A stretch of DNA of 13,531 nt from Halieaceae bacterium UBA3479 (GCA_002377985.1 DFQW01000158.1:1-13531); one strand, 5' to 3'; numbered from the stretch's first letter, positions 1 to 7,754 are shown. The notes: generated by a model not told the origin, from the letters alone. A program made the numbers and translations.

Positions 1-62
1 AACCCACTGAGAAAATATAGCAGTCGCCTCTGTCATCAGAATGCGTAAACAGTGAGGTCAAA

Positions 63-803
63 ATGAGAACGGCAGTGATTACGGGTGGAGCGGCTGGATT
101 GGGTGCCGATGTGGCCCGCCGCCTGAGTGAGGCCGGCTATCGCATCGGCATTTTTGATATAGGCGCCGAGCGTGTGGCGCAAACCGCCTCCCAGCTGGCC
201 AATGCGGTCGGTATCGAGGCCGATGTTACCTCCCCAGAACAGATCGCCGCCGCTTTCAAGGCCTTTGGCGAAACGCCCGACCTCTTGGTTAACAATGCGG
301 GGATCGTGCGCTTCGGCGCCATGGAGGCGCAATCAGTGCAAGACTACATCGACGTGGTCAATGTGAATCTGCTGGGTAGCTGTTTCTGTGCCCGCGAGAT
401 CGCACCGGCAATGATGGCGCGAGGCTCCGGCCACATCATCAACTTCACGTCCATTAATGGCATTCATCCGGCGCCGGGTGTGGGCCTTTATGGCCCCACC
501 AAGGCGGCCATGGCCAATATGACTCAGGCAATGGCCATCGAGTGGGGGCCTAAGGGCATTCGCGTCAACGCGATCGCCCCCGGAATGATTGACGCGGGCA
601 TGTCGAAACCCATTTTCGAAAATCCCAAGGTTCGCGCCGTGCGCGGCGGTGGCGTTCCTTTGCGGTGCCTGGGCGAAGCGGCTGATATTGCTGAGGCGGT
701 GCTTTTTCTCGATTCGGAGGGCGCAAAATATATCTCGGGGCACGAACTGGTCGTCGACGGCGGTGTCTCGATCAGCGTCATGGCACACCTACCCCGCGAA
801 TGA
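63..803 (+). CDS. SDR-family NAD(P)-dependent oxidoreductase
   Basis: Classical short-chain dehydrogenase/reductase of 246 aa, the usual length; it should interconvert an alcohol and a ketone in the cytoplasm. The Rossmann motif TGGAAGLG lies at residues 7-14, and Asp32 ends the second strand, which in this family usually means NAD(H). NNAG is at 77-80, the active-site Asn is N102, and the catalytic set is Ser130, Tyr143 and Lys147 (YGPTK). The C-terminal VDGG motif is present. The ATG at 63 is preceded by GAGG at 54-57. The stop overlaps the next start (ATGA at 800-803), so it is translationally coupled to the ThuA-like gene. Family assignment is firm; the substrate is unknown. Only 62 bases lie upstream, so it cannot be seen whether the operon begins here. 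Confidence 0.95.
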   Translation: MRTAVITGGAAGLGADVARRLSEAGYRIGIFDIGAERVAQTASQLANAVGIEADVTSPEQIAAAFKAFGETPDLLVNNAGIVRFGAMEAQSVQDYIDVVNVNLLGSCFCAREIAPAMMARGSGHIINFTSINGIHPAPGVGLYGPTKAAMANMTQAMAIEWGPKGIRVNAIAPGMIDAGMSKPIFENPKVRAVRGGGVPLRCLGEAADIAEAVLFLDSEGAKYISGHELVVDGGVSISVMAHLPRE

Positions 804-1498
804 ACGGGCAGTATCAACAGCTCATCCTGACCGGAGGCATCTTTCACGACTTCGAGGCCACCGCTCAGGCGCTCTCTGAGGTGCTCGCGCCGCTGGGCGT
901 CATCTCGCGAATCGAACCCGACATGGAGGCGGGGCTGACAAGTCTCGCAGACAGTCCCGTCGATCTGGTCACGGTGAACGCGCTGCGCTGGGAGATGATC
1001 GGTGAAAAATATGATCCCTATCGCGACGCAGAGGCTTATTCGCCGTCTACTCACGCCAGAGTGGCGCTATCTACTTATCTCGCGCAGGGTGGTGCGCTAC
1101 TCGGGCTTCATACCGCCAGTATTTGCTTTTCCGATTGGCCGGAGTGGGCAACACTACTCGGGGGACACTGGGTATGGGGGACCAGTTGGCACCCTCAACC
1201 GGAACCTGTCGTGGTGGCGCATGCTCCCAACAATCCGCTCCTGAAATCGCGATCATTCACCGTATTTGATGAGCTCTACACCGATCTATCGTTATCCCCC
1301 AACACGGAGGTACTCGCAAGTGCAACGAGCGATGCAATGCCCAAACCGCAACCCGTGATGTGGCGCCACCAACATGCTGGCGGGCGAGTGGTATACGACG
1401 CACTCGGGCATGACCGTGAATCGCTGCTCCAGCCCGATCACGCCGATGCGCTCCGCGGGATGGTCCGCTGGGCACTCGCTAGGGAGGCAACTGCATGA
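800..1498 (+). CDS. ThuA-like domain protein
   Basis: A 232-aa protein with the ThuA-like (trehalose-utilisation type) fold, which is related to class I glutamine amidotransferases. Visible family marks are GGIFHDF at 12-18, GLHTAS around His104 followed by a Trp-rich WPEW stretch, FDELY at 156-160, and ALGHD around His204 followed by a C-terminal VRWA segment. No signal peptide or membrane segment is seen. ThuA proteins are linked to metabolism of 3-keto sugars, but a defined reaction is not established for most members, so a sugar-like or polyol-like substrate is only a hint. It has no clear ribosome binding site and starts inside the stop of the preceding SDR (ATGA). Its own stop overlaps the following SDR start in the same way. 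A second, divergent ThuA-like gene lies at 11446-12243. Confidence 0.88.
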   Translation: MNGQYQQLILTGGIFHDFEATAQALSEVLAPLGVISRIEPDMEAGLTSLADSPVDLVTVNALRWEMIGEKYDPYRDAEAYSPSTHARVALSTYLAQGGALLGLHTASICFSDWPEWATLLGGHWVWGTSWHPQPEPVVVAHAPNNPLLKSRSFTVFDELYTDLSLSPNTEVLASATSDAMPKPQPVMWRHQHAGGRVVYDALGHDRESLLQPDHADALRGMVRWALAREATA

Positions 1499-2283
1499 AG
1501 TCGCTTGAGGGGATGTCGCTACTCATTACCGGAGGTGGATCCGGCATTGGCTTGGGCACGGCACGCTACTGTGTTGAGCGCGGCGCCCGGGTGACTATAT
1601 GCGGACGCCGGCCCGACAAAATTGAAGCCGCCGCGCGGGAATTGGGACCCGCTTGCCACGGCGTCGCCGCCGATATCACCGTGGCAGCGGACCGACAAAA
1701 GCTGATCGACGCTGCGCTGGGGCATGGCGGCAAACTCGACGCACTAATCAATAACGCCGGCAATATGTATCGGGGCATGATTACCGAGCTCGAGGAAGCG
1801 GCCTTGCAGGACATTTTCAACAGCAACGTCATCTCGGCCATGTTGCTCACCGGACTCTGCACCCCGCATCTGGCAACTACCGAAGGCTCGGTGGTATTTG
1901 TCGGCTCGATCCATACTCGACGGGCCTTTCCGGGCGCTTCGGCCTATGCCGCTACCAAGGCAGCTGTGCAAGGACTCACGCGCGTACTGGCGGCAGAACT
2001 CGGAGCACAAAAAATTCGTGTGAACTGCCTGCTCCCGGGCGCAGTCTTCACCGAAATCAACCAGCGCGCTGGCCTTATGGACGACGAAACCGCGTTGCAA
2101 AGACTGCAGGGAATGTCAGACTTGCACGCCCTGGGCCGCATCGGCACGACCGAAGAAATCGCCGAAGCCATGGCATACCTGATGTGTGCCGAATGGGTGA
2201 CCGGCGCAATGATCGACATCGACGGCGGATTGGGGCTGGGCATCACGGCAGACCCGGCCATCATAAATAGGAAGGAGCAGTAA
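1495..2283 (+). CDS. SDR-family oxidoreductase, probably NADP-preferring
   Basis: Second classical SDR of the operon, 262 aa. TGGGSGIG is at 12-19; the second strand ends in CGRR with Arg38-Arg39, a pattern usually associated with NADP(H). NNAG is at 86-89, Asn111 is the active-site Asn, and Ser138, Tyr151 and Lys155 (YAATK) form the catalytic set. The IDGG motif is near the C-terminus, followed by a short polar tail ending in Lys-Glu-Gln. The ATG at 1495 overlaps the ThuA stop and also has a good ribosome binding site, GGGAGG at 1482-1487. It differs from the first SDR in the predicted cofactor, so the two probably catalyse different or opposite steps. Sure of family; substrate unknown. Confidence 0.95.
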   Translation: MKSLEGMSLLITGGGSGIGLGTARYCVERGARVTICGRRPDKIEAAARELGPACHGVAADITVAADRQKLIDAALGHGGKLDALINNAGNMYRGMITELEEAALQDIFNSNVISAMLLTGLCTPHLATTEGSVVFVGSIHTRRAFPGASAYAATKAAVQGLTRVLAAELGAQKIRVNCLLPGAVFTEINQRAGLMDDETALQRLQGMSDLHALGRIGTTEEIAEAMAYLMCAEWVTGAMIDIDGGLGLGITADPAIINRKEQ

Positions 2284-2285
2284 GC

Positions 2286-2615
2286 ATGAGTGACCCCATC
2301 AGTGTGAAGGTGACGACCCGAGAGGGCGAGCAGCGAACTGTCACACAGGGCGCAGGACACCAGACATTAATGCAACTCCTCTACGACGAGGACATCGGCG
2401 TCGAGGCTATCTGTGGCGGATGCACCTCCTGCGCCACCTGTCATGTACTGGTGGATCCCGCGTGGATGGAGAAGCTCCCGGATCGAGATCAGGCTGAACT
2501 AATGTTGCTGCAGTATGTTGAGCATTATGACCCCGAACGCTCGCGCCTCAGCTGCCAGCTGGAAATCGGCCCCCATCTTGATGGCATGCCTCTGGTGATC
2601 GCTCCCGAAGAGTAG
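2286..2615 (+). CDS. 2Fe-2S ferredoxin, adrenodoxin/putidaredoxin type
   Basis: Small soluble electron carrier of 109 aa. Cluster ligands fit the vertebrate-type pattern: Cys43, Cys49 and Cys52 (C-x5-C-x2-C, within ICGGCTSCATCH) and Cys90 (SCQ) after 37 residues. Cys46 is an extra cysteine inside the loop. Such ferredoxins pass electrons from a FAD reductase to cytochromes P450 or Rieske oxygenases; here the only visible partner is the Rieske alpha subunit at 10199-11335. No ferredoxin reductase is in the window. The start is fixed by a strong AGGAAGGAG at 2269-2277, two bases after the SDR stop, consistent with high expression within the operon. Confidence 0.93.
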   Translation: MSDPISVKVTTREGEQRTVTQGAGHQTLMQLLYDEDIGVEAICGGCTSCATCHVLVDPAWMEKLPDRDQAELMLLQYVEHYDPERSRLSCQLEIGPHLDGMPLVIAPEE

Positions 2616-2662
2616 ATCGTGCAAAGAAAACCGCTGTATTAAAGACTGGATTAGAGATCTTC

Positions 2663-3679
2663 ATGACCGACAGGACCGCACTGGCAGCCGCAAAATCCAT
2701 CGATATTCACGCGCACGCAGTGCTGGCGGGTTCGATGGGGACTGCCGGGGAACATGGCCCCGAAATCGGTTACACCGCGGCGGGACAGCCGTGGTTCCGC
2801 GTCGGTAACTATCGTCTCGATGGTGTGCGGTATGAAGGCAGTCCCTTCATGGAGGCCGAGGTCCGCATCCGCAATATGGATACAGCCGGCATCGATTTCC
2901 AGGTCGTTTCGCCCAACCCCCTAACCTACTTCCATCACATCGCGCCTGCTGACGCCATCTCATTTTGCCGAGAGCACAATAATGCGCTGGCCGAGATGGT
3001 CAATGCCTTCCCAACCCGCCTCGCCGGCTTTGCTGCCCTGCCCATGCAAGATATTTCTGCCGCCTGCGAAGAGCTTGAGCGCGCCATTACCGAGTTGGAT
3101 CTCTTGGGTGCTTACATCGGCACCGACATTGGCAGGCCGTTGAATGATCCCTCTCTGGACGCATTCTACGAAAAGGTCGTGGCCCTCAACGTGCCGCTTA
3201 TGATGCATCCGGCCCCTGCAGGGATCGATGGTCCCGCGGGAGATCCGAATCTCAAACAGTTCGATCTCGACTTACTCACAGGCTTTGCCGCTCAGGAGTC
3301 GATCGCCGTTGCGACGCTGATATACGGCGGCGTGCTACACCGTCATCCGGAGCTCGATATCTGCTTGAGTCATGCGGGAGGCACCATGACTTCGCTGGTG
3401 GGGCGCTTTAACCGTGCCTGCACCAAGCGCCCCTGGGTGCCAGAACATCTTCGCTATGAAGGCGCGTTTGAGGAATCGCTGCAAAAACTGTGGTTCGACA
3501 CGCATGTTCACGACCCCCGAGTGCTGAACTGGGTCATCGAGATCATGGGGACCGAAAAACTGCTCCTCGGTACCAACTTTTCAGGCTGGGACGAGCACGC
3601 CATGACCCATGATATTGATCTCTCACTGGCCGATACCATGGCAAGCAATGCCAAACGGCTGCTGCGAGTGAGCGCTTAG
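2663..3679 (+). CDS. ACMSD-like amidohydrolase (amidohydrolase_2 family)
   Basis: A 338-aa TIM-barrel metal-dependent hydrolase or decarboxylase of the amino-carboxymuconate-semialdehyde decarboxylase group, which holds many decarboxylases and hydrolases of aromatic-derived acids. The N-terminal metal motif DIHAH gives His16 and His18; His182 (MMHP) and His237 (SHAGG) are the other expected histidines. The region just before the expected final acidic residue, FDTHVHD, is present, but the usual GSDYP-like motif reads GTNFSGWD, so Asn305 stands where Asp is normally found (codon AAC). Asp310 lies five residues further. This may change metal binding or reaction type. The 47-base gap after the ferredoxin and a weak ribosome binding site still suggest the same operon. 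The exact reaction cannot be assigned. Confidence 0.9.
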   Translation: MTDRTALAAAKSIDIHAHAVLAGSMGTAGEHGPEIGYTAAGQPWFRVGNYRLDGVRYEGSPFMEAEVRIRNMDTAGIDFQVVSPNPLTYFHHIAPADAISFCREHNNALAEMVNAFPTRLAGFAALPMQDISAACEELERAITELDLLGAYIGTDIGRPLNDPSLDAFYEKVVALNVPLMMHPAPAGIDGPAGDPNLKQFDLDLLTGFAAQESIAVATLIYGGVLHRHPELDICLSHAGGTMTSLVGRFNRACTKRPWVPEHLRYEGAFEESLQKLWFDTHVHDPRVLNWVIEIMGTEKLLLGTNFSGWDEHAMTHDIDLSLADTMASNAKRLLRVSA

Positions 3680-3680
3680 C

Positions 3681-4919
3681 ATGGCACCTTCAGAGCGAGA
3701 ATTAGCCCAGCGCTGGCCGCTGATCATGGCGACCTGTATCGGCATTATCAGCAGCTCGTTTGTTCTGCCCTACTACTCGATTGGCGCGCTCGTCGCACCG
3801 GTCACCGAGGAATTCGGCTGGAGCCGCGCGCAGTTTCAGGCCGCGATCCTGTTTAGCTCAGGCTTGGGCGCGCTCACTTCTCCGGTCATTGGATGGTTAA
3901 ACGACAAGTATGGGCCTCGGCGCGTTGCCCTACCCTCCATGCTGGGCCTGTCACTGGGGTTGCTGACTGCCTCACAGTTACAGGGCGAGCTGTGGATGCT
4001 GTTTCTGGCCTACGGAATGATGGCGCTGTTGGGCGCCGGCACCATCCCGGTCACCTGGACGCGCGCCATCGCCACGAGTTTTTTCAAGCGACGCGGGCTG
4101 GCGCTAGGGCTCGCTCTCACCGGCACAGGCATTTGCGCATCGGTTGCCCCCCATTACACCGTTTGGCTGACGGATAACTACGGATGGCGCGGCGCCTACA
4201 TGGGTTTGGCGCTGGTACCGATCTTACTGGCGTGGCCGACACTGTACTTTCTGTTCAAGCCACTGGAGGTGCACATCGGGGCCGAGGATCCAGTCGATAA
4301 CGAAGCGGCCAGCGCTATTCAAACGGGGCTGACGCTCGGCGAGGCGGTTAGAGGCTATCGCTTTTGGGTGTTATTGCTCTCGATCCTGTTTGCGTATCAA
4401 GGATTTTCCGGCATCGGACCCAATCTGCTCCCCTCACTGACTGATGATGGCTTCAGTCGTGAGCAAGCTGCATCTGTGCAAAGCGTCTTTGGTATATCGA
4501 TCATTATCGGCCGGGTGGTAGTCGGCTATCTGGTCGATCGGTTGTGGGCGCCGGGAGTGGCGGCCTTCTGCCTGGCGATCCCCGCCGCCGGAGCGGCGAT
4601 GCTGCATGGCACACAGAGTTTTGAGGTCGCGGCGCTCGCCGCTTTCCTGATCGGATTTGCTGCAGGCGCCGAGCTGGACCTGATGGCGTTCCTCGCCGCG
4701 CGTTATTTTGGGTTGGCACATTACGCCAAAATCTATTCGATCCTGTACGCAACGCTGGCCGTGTGCTCCGGCACGGCGCCCATGATCTTCGCCTCGGTGT
4801 ACGACGCGACCGGCAGCTACGACATTGGCTACTCTATCGCTTCGGGGCTATTTCTGGTGTCAGTCGTCCTGATACTGCTACTGGGACGCTATCCCAAAGC
4901 ATTCGAAAACGTGCACTAG
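3681..4919 (+). CDS. MFS transporter, monocarboxylate/oxalate-formate type
   Basis: Inner-membrane carrier of 412 aa with about 12 hydrophobic segments and a polar central loop around residues 195-220. The MFS motif A between helices 2 and 3 is clear at 71-81 (GWLNDKYGPRR), with a weaker repeat at 282-288 (GYLVDRL). TM4 carries the WTRA stretch followed by FFKRRG. TM10 contains buried acids in GAELDL (Glu331, Asp333) followed by RYFG at 341-344, a signature of the branch carrying small organic acids. It begins one base after the amidohydrolase stop, so it closes the operon. It probably imports the substrate of the neighbouring enzymes or exports a product. Family sure, substrate inferred only from context. 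Confidence 0.92.
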   Translation: MAPSERELAQRWPLIMATCIGIISSSFVLPYYSIGALVAPVTEEFGWSRAQFQAAILFSSGLGALTSPVIGWLNDKYGPRRVALPSMLGLSLGLLTASQLQGELWMLFLAYGMMALLGAGTIPVTWTRAIATSFFKRRGLALGLALTGTGICASVAPHYTVWLTDNYGWRGAYMGLALVPILLAWPTLYFLFKPLEVHIGAEDPVDNEAASAIQTGLTLGEAVRGYRFWVLLLSILFAYQGFSGIGPNLLPSLTDDGFSREQAASVQSVFGISIIIGRVVVGYLVDRLWAPGVAAFCLAIPAAGAAMLHGTQSFEVAALAAFLIGFAAGAELDLMAFLAARYFGLAHYAKIYSILYATLAVCSGTAPMIFASVYDATGSYDIGYSIASGLFLVSVVLILLLGRYPKAFENVH

Positions 4920-4969
4920 ACGCCCAGAGCATAAGTGCTGCGCAACCCTTACTGAGGTACCCCGGGCAG

Positions 4970-6049
4970 TCAGGCCGTCGATTGACCAATCGGCGCCCAG
5001 GCCAACAAACTGCTGTCATTGGTGAAGGTATTGGGCACCAGTTTTGCGCCACCAGCCTCTGCCAAGGCCACATACTCCATCCAACTCAGCACCGCGACGA
5101 CGGGTGTACCCGGCCCTGTATCGAATGTCAGGGGGCCGTATATGTTAGCGGTGTAGATAAGATCGTCATCCGAGACACGTTGAGTCGCATCATGGCGCGC
5201 ACCCGAAGGCTCATAGAACCACGTACCGGGTCCGTAACCCTCTGGCGGACCTGCACGAACACCCAGCGCGCCCTCCAAAACGAGGAAATCAGAGCCACCG
5301 ATATGATTATGGGGCGCGGCTACACCGTTGTGCCGAACCATCACAGAGATAAAACCCGTCTCCTGACTGACACGCAGCACCTTCAGCCCGATGTCGGGCA
5401 AGTCTGGGTTCACCACCCAGGGCACAGCGCGACAATCAATGAAGTAAGGGTGCTGAAAAGTGTCTGCAGACGCCGTGGTGACACTGGCCACCAGGTGCCC
5501 TGACTTCTTGCCGGCAATTGCTAAAGGCACGCCCTCGCCCGTATAGGGCTCCCGCTCAACCATGCACTCTGCCAGCGTGTTGGGCACCATGCTGATGCCG
5601 GCTTGCAGCGCCATTTGCCGAATATCGGCACTGGTCACCAGGCGACTCACCTGATTATCTGGTGTGAGCATGGCGAAAGCGCCGTAGCAGTTTACTAACA
5701 GTTCCGCCTCATCGGCGGCGGTGAGACGCTCCAAGCACGTATTGGCCGAAAGATAGCCCCAAATACCCGGCTCAAGATGGCTCGAGCCATTGCTATCGCT
5801 GTAGTCAAGGCTTCCTGATAACACCAATAAATCCATGCCCGACAGAGACAGCAAGCGCTCGAGCTCGGCGCCTTTTTCAAGTCGCACAATCACATTGAAC
5901 ATACCGCTTTCCATACTGGCTCGCAGCGGCTTGAGTGAAAGTCCCGCGACCCCGCTGAGCGGGAGCCAGGGGAGCAGGTTGGTGTCGACACCACCTTCCG
6001 CACCGTCCGGGTCAAACTCGGGATTAAACGCCAAAGATCCTTCGCTCAT
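4970..6049 (-). CDS. Bicupin, 2,4'-dihydroxyacetophenone dioxygenase-like; N-terminal half lacks metal ligands
   Basis: A 359-aa protein made of two related cupin halves, each beginning with a Pro-Trp motif (27-28 and 210-211). The C-terminal barrel looks functional: PHNH gives His247 and His249, with Asp254 or Glu259 (SDFLVLEG) and His286 in PSGARH, matching cupin motifs 1 and 2. In the N-terminal barrel the aligned sites are Leu66, Ser68 and Leu106, so no metal can bind there in the normal way. Relatives are non-haem iron dioxygenases that cleave carbon-carbon bonds, which suggests a ring- or diketone-cleaving role; that is inference. The ATG at 6049 is supported by an AAGGAG box (plus strand CTCCTT, 6058-6063). 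It is convergent with the MFS gene and divergent from glyoxalase I. Confidence 0.85.
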   Translation of the reverse strand: MSEGSLAFNPEFDPDGAEGGVDTNLLPWLPLSGVAGLSLKPLRASMESGMFNVIVRLEKGAELERLLSLSGMDLLVLSGSLDYSDSNGSSHLEPGIWGYLSANTCLERLTAADEAELLVNCYGAFAMLTPDNQVSRLVTSADIRQMALQAGISMVPNTLAECMVEREPYTGEGVPLAIAGKKSGHLVASVTTASADTFQHPYFIDCRAVPWVVNPDLPDIGLKVLRVSQETGFISVMVRHNGVAAPHNHIGGSDFLVLEGALGVRAGPPEGYGPGTWFYEPSGARHDATQRVSDDDLIYTANIYGPLTFDTGPGTPVVAVLSWMEYVALAEAGGAKLVPNTFTNDSSLLAWAPIGQSTA

Positions 6050-6057
6050 GATTTATT

Positions 6058-6063
6058 CTCCTT
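6058..6063 (-). promoter_or_regulatory. Ribosome binding site of the bicupin gene
   Basis: CTCCTT on the plus strand reads AAGGAG on the coding strand, eight bases before the ATG at 6049. It is close to the perfect anti-16S sequence and settles this start. Confidence 0.8.
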
Positions 6064-6104
6064 ATTCAGCCACCATCATAAGCTAACCCATTCCCACACT
6101 TTCA

Positions 6105-6143
6105 AAAAGGCAGTGGACGCTGCCCGGCGGTGGTTTGCCTTTT
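6105..6143. repeat. Inverted repeat with alternative inner stem
   Basis: AAAAGGCA (6105-6112) is matched by TGCCTTTT (6136-6143), an 8-bp perfect inverted repeat around a 23-base loop. The inner GGCAG (6109-6113) can instead pair with CTGCC (6120-6124). The two pairings exclude each other because both use 6109-6112. The outer form ends in a short run of T, so it could be a weak terminator reading rightward or an operator. Function not established. Confidence 0.4.
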
Positions 6144-6239
6144 AAGCAAGGTCACATTGCGCCTACAGCACAATAAGCGCTTGTCAGACCAGCAGCGCCC
6201 GCTTAACTTGCAGGCTCGACAATATCTTAGGCTTTGACC

Positions 6240-6773
6240 ATGACCCACCCTCCCGCTGAGACACAAGGTTTCGTTTTTAATCAGACCATGATGCGCATCA
6301 AGGACCCGGTTGCCTCGCTGAATTTTTATCAACAAGTACTGGGCATGACGCTATACCAGCGAGTCGATTTCGCTGAAATGTCTTTCTCACTCTATTTTTT
6401 GGGGTATCCGTCAAATCACCCTGGGGTGCCATTACCAGAGGATCCTATCGAGCGATCCAGGGTTAGCTTCCAGCAAAGCGCGCTGCTCGAACTCACCCAT
6501 AACTGGGGTACAGAAGACGATGCGGCTTTTGAGGGCTACCACGACGGCAACGCCGAGCCGCGTGGATTTGGCCACATCGGCATCACGGTGCCAGACGTCG
6601 ATACCGCCTGCCAGCGCTTTGAGCAATTGGGGGTAGAGTTCGTGAAAAAACCCAATGACGGCTCAATGAAGGGCCTGGCCTTCATCAAGGATCCCGACGG
6701 TTACTGGATCGAAATCCTCAACGCGCACTCGATCACGGCGCTCATAGAGGAGCGCGGTAGCCTGAGTCACTGA
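6240..6773 (+). CDS. gloA: Glyoxalase I (lactoylglutathione lyase), long eukaryote-like form
   Basis: Converts the glutathione hemithioacetal of methylglyoxal or a related 2-oxoaldehyde to S-lactoylglutathione in the cytoplasm. The sequence closely follows the human GLO1 pattern: [10 protein letters not shown] near the N-terminus, the ELTHNWGTE block, PRGFGHIGI and [10 protein letters not shown]. Counting from the ATG at 6240 (177 aa), the four metal ligands are Gln15, Glu84, His112 and Glu158, all intact. The long form with an extra insert before the ELTHNWG block resembles the Zn-dependent class. An in-frame TTG at 6234 would add two residues; ATG is preferred. The gene converges on the AraC gene with only 15 bases between. 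In this locus it may remove an aldehyde released by the pathway, though a general detoxification role is equally possible. Confidence 0.95.
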   Translation: MTHPPAETQGFVFNQTMMRIKDPVASLNFYQQVLGMTLYQRVDFAEMSFSLYFLGYPSNHPGVPLPEDPIERSRVSFQQSALLELTHNWGTEDDAAFEGYHDGNAEPRGFGHIGITVPDVDTACQRFEQLGVEFVKKPNDGSMKGLAFIKDPDGYWIEILNAHSITALIEERGSLSH

Positions 6774-6788
6774 AACCGACCCTCGTGT

Positions 6789-7754
6789 TTAAAAGGCTCC
6801 CGATTCGGCGCTGATTCGGGTTTGGGATGGGGACTCGCCGTAGGCGGCTCGATAACGTTTACTAAAGTGGGAGATATTGGCGAAGCCCCAGGAGTAGGCG
6901 ATCTGACTGATCCGTGAGGAGCCACCGGACACCGACATAAGGTCCTTTTTACACCCCTCGAGCCGCTTGCGGATAATGAGCTCATTCACCGTAATCGACT
7001 CTTCCCGGAAAAGCCAATGTAAATAACGCTTCGAAATACGATGCGCAGCGGCGATTTGCGCGAGATCCAACGAAGGATCAGATAAATTTCGATTAATGTA
7101 GGCCATGATCTCGCGCCGTTGCTGGGCACTGAGATTTTTCTCGGGAACCGTCTCAATTCGGGCCGCCCCCAAAATAAAGGCATTCACTGCCTCAAGGACA
7201 GTCTCTGCCTCCACCTCTGCATCATCAAAATCGCGATCGGCTACAGCCCTAATGAGGCTGTTTAACAGGAAACGGCTGCCCGACAACGTGTCGAATTTTC
7301 GTGGGATGTGGCTCAGCGCATTGAGTACATTTTGACTCAACAACCTTGCGGGCAACGCCAAGGCCACCTTGTGAAGCGACTCGTAAACCTCGAAACCCGT
7401 TGTTTTCGAGCTATCCCAGACAAAAGTATCGCCAGCAGACACGCTATACCGTTGGCCGCCAAAATCGATATGCTCCCCGCCCTCTAAATAGCTCAATAAT
7501 ATGACCTGAGGCTCTTCTACTCTGGAGACATGTAGCTCGTTGCGGTAACCGCGGCAAGGATCACAGCGACTCTCAATGACGTTAATTTCGCCGATAACCT
7601 TGTGGCGAAGCGACGCGTAAAAAGCACCCGCAGGCGTCTCGCCCGGACCCCAGTCGCTGCCCTGCGCGGCTTTGAGCTTATCTACCCATGCGTCATACGC
7701 GGCGCCCGGCTGCTCGGAACTCGATTCCCAGGATTCTTTTACGAAACAATTCAT
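6789..7754 (-). CDS. AraC-family transcriptional regulator
   Basis: Cytoplasmic DNA-binding regulator of 321 aa from the ATG at 7754. The N-terminal two thirds form an AraC-type ligand-binding region with beta-rich stretches (EGGEHIDFGG at 91-100, SAGDTFVWD at 106-114), of the FeaR/NphR-like kind. The C-terminal pair of helix-turn-helix motifs is clear: the first at about 229-250 (IAAAHRISKRYLHWLF) and the second at about 281-303 (ISQIAYSWGFANISHFSKRY), followed by YGESPSQTR. An in-frame TTG at 7811 could add 19 residues, but neither start has a well-spaced ribosome binding site. Divergent orientation to the TonB receptor makes that gene, and probably the whole cluster, its likely target. The inducer is unknown. 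It may act through the repeats at 7814-7897. Confidence 0.93.
   Translation of the reverse strand: MNCFVKESWESSSEQPGAAYDAWVDKLKAAQGSDWGPGETPAGAFYASLRHKVIGEINVIESRCDPCRGYRNELHVSRVEEPQVILLSYLEGGEHIDFGGQRYSVSAGDTFVWDSSKTTGFEVYESLHKVALALPARLLSQNVLNALSHIPRKFDTLSGSRFLLNSLIRAVADRDFDDAEVEAETVLEAVNAFILGAARIETVPEKNLSAQQRREIMAYINRNLSDPSLDLAQIAAAHRISKRYLHWLFREESITVNELIIRKRLEGCKKDLMSVSGGSSRISQIAYSWGFANISHFSKRYRAAYGESPSQTRISAESGAF

Larger units (their letters stand above)
6050..6239. promoter_or_regulatory. Divergent intergenic region, bicupin / glyoxalase I
   Basis: About 190 non-coding bases that must hold the promoters for both the bicupin (leftward) and glyoxalase I (rightward). Seen here: the bicupin ribosome binding site at 6058-6063, an inverted repeat at 6105-6143, and CGCTTGTC at 6178-6185, which recurs in the AraC/TonB-receptor control region (7862-7869). 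No convincing -35/-10 pair was found by eye. Glyoxalase I has only a weak TTAGG-like box before its ATG. Confidence 0.5.

Noticed and set aside
4920..4969. Possible bidirectional terminator between MFS and bicupin genes
   Set aside because: Only a 4-bp ACTG/CAGT pairing around a GC-rich centre is visible, without flanking A/T runs, so it does not meet terminator criteria.
4763..5503. Long plus-strand open frame of 246 codons
   Set aside because: It overlaps the end of the MFS gene and about half of the bicupin gene on the other strand. Its translation is Arg/His-rich with no recognisable motif, whereas both overlapped genes have clear family signatures.
6802..6819. Direct repeat GATTCGG twice, 11 bp apart
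   Set aside because: It lies in the last codons of the AraC gene and is short; it may be chance, and no T run follows to make a terminator.
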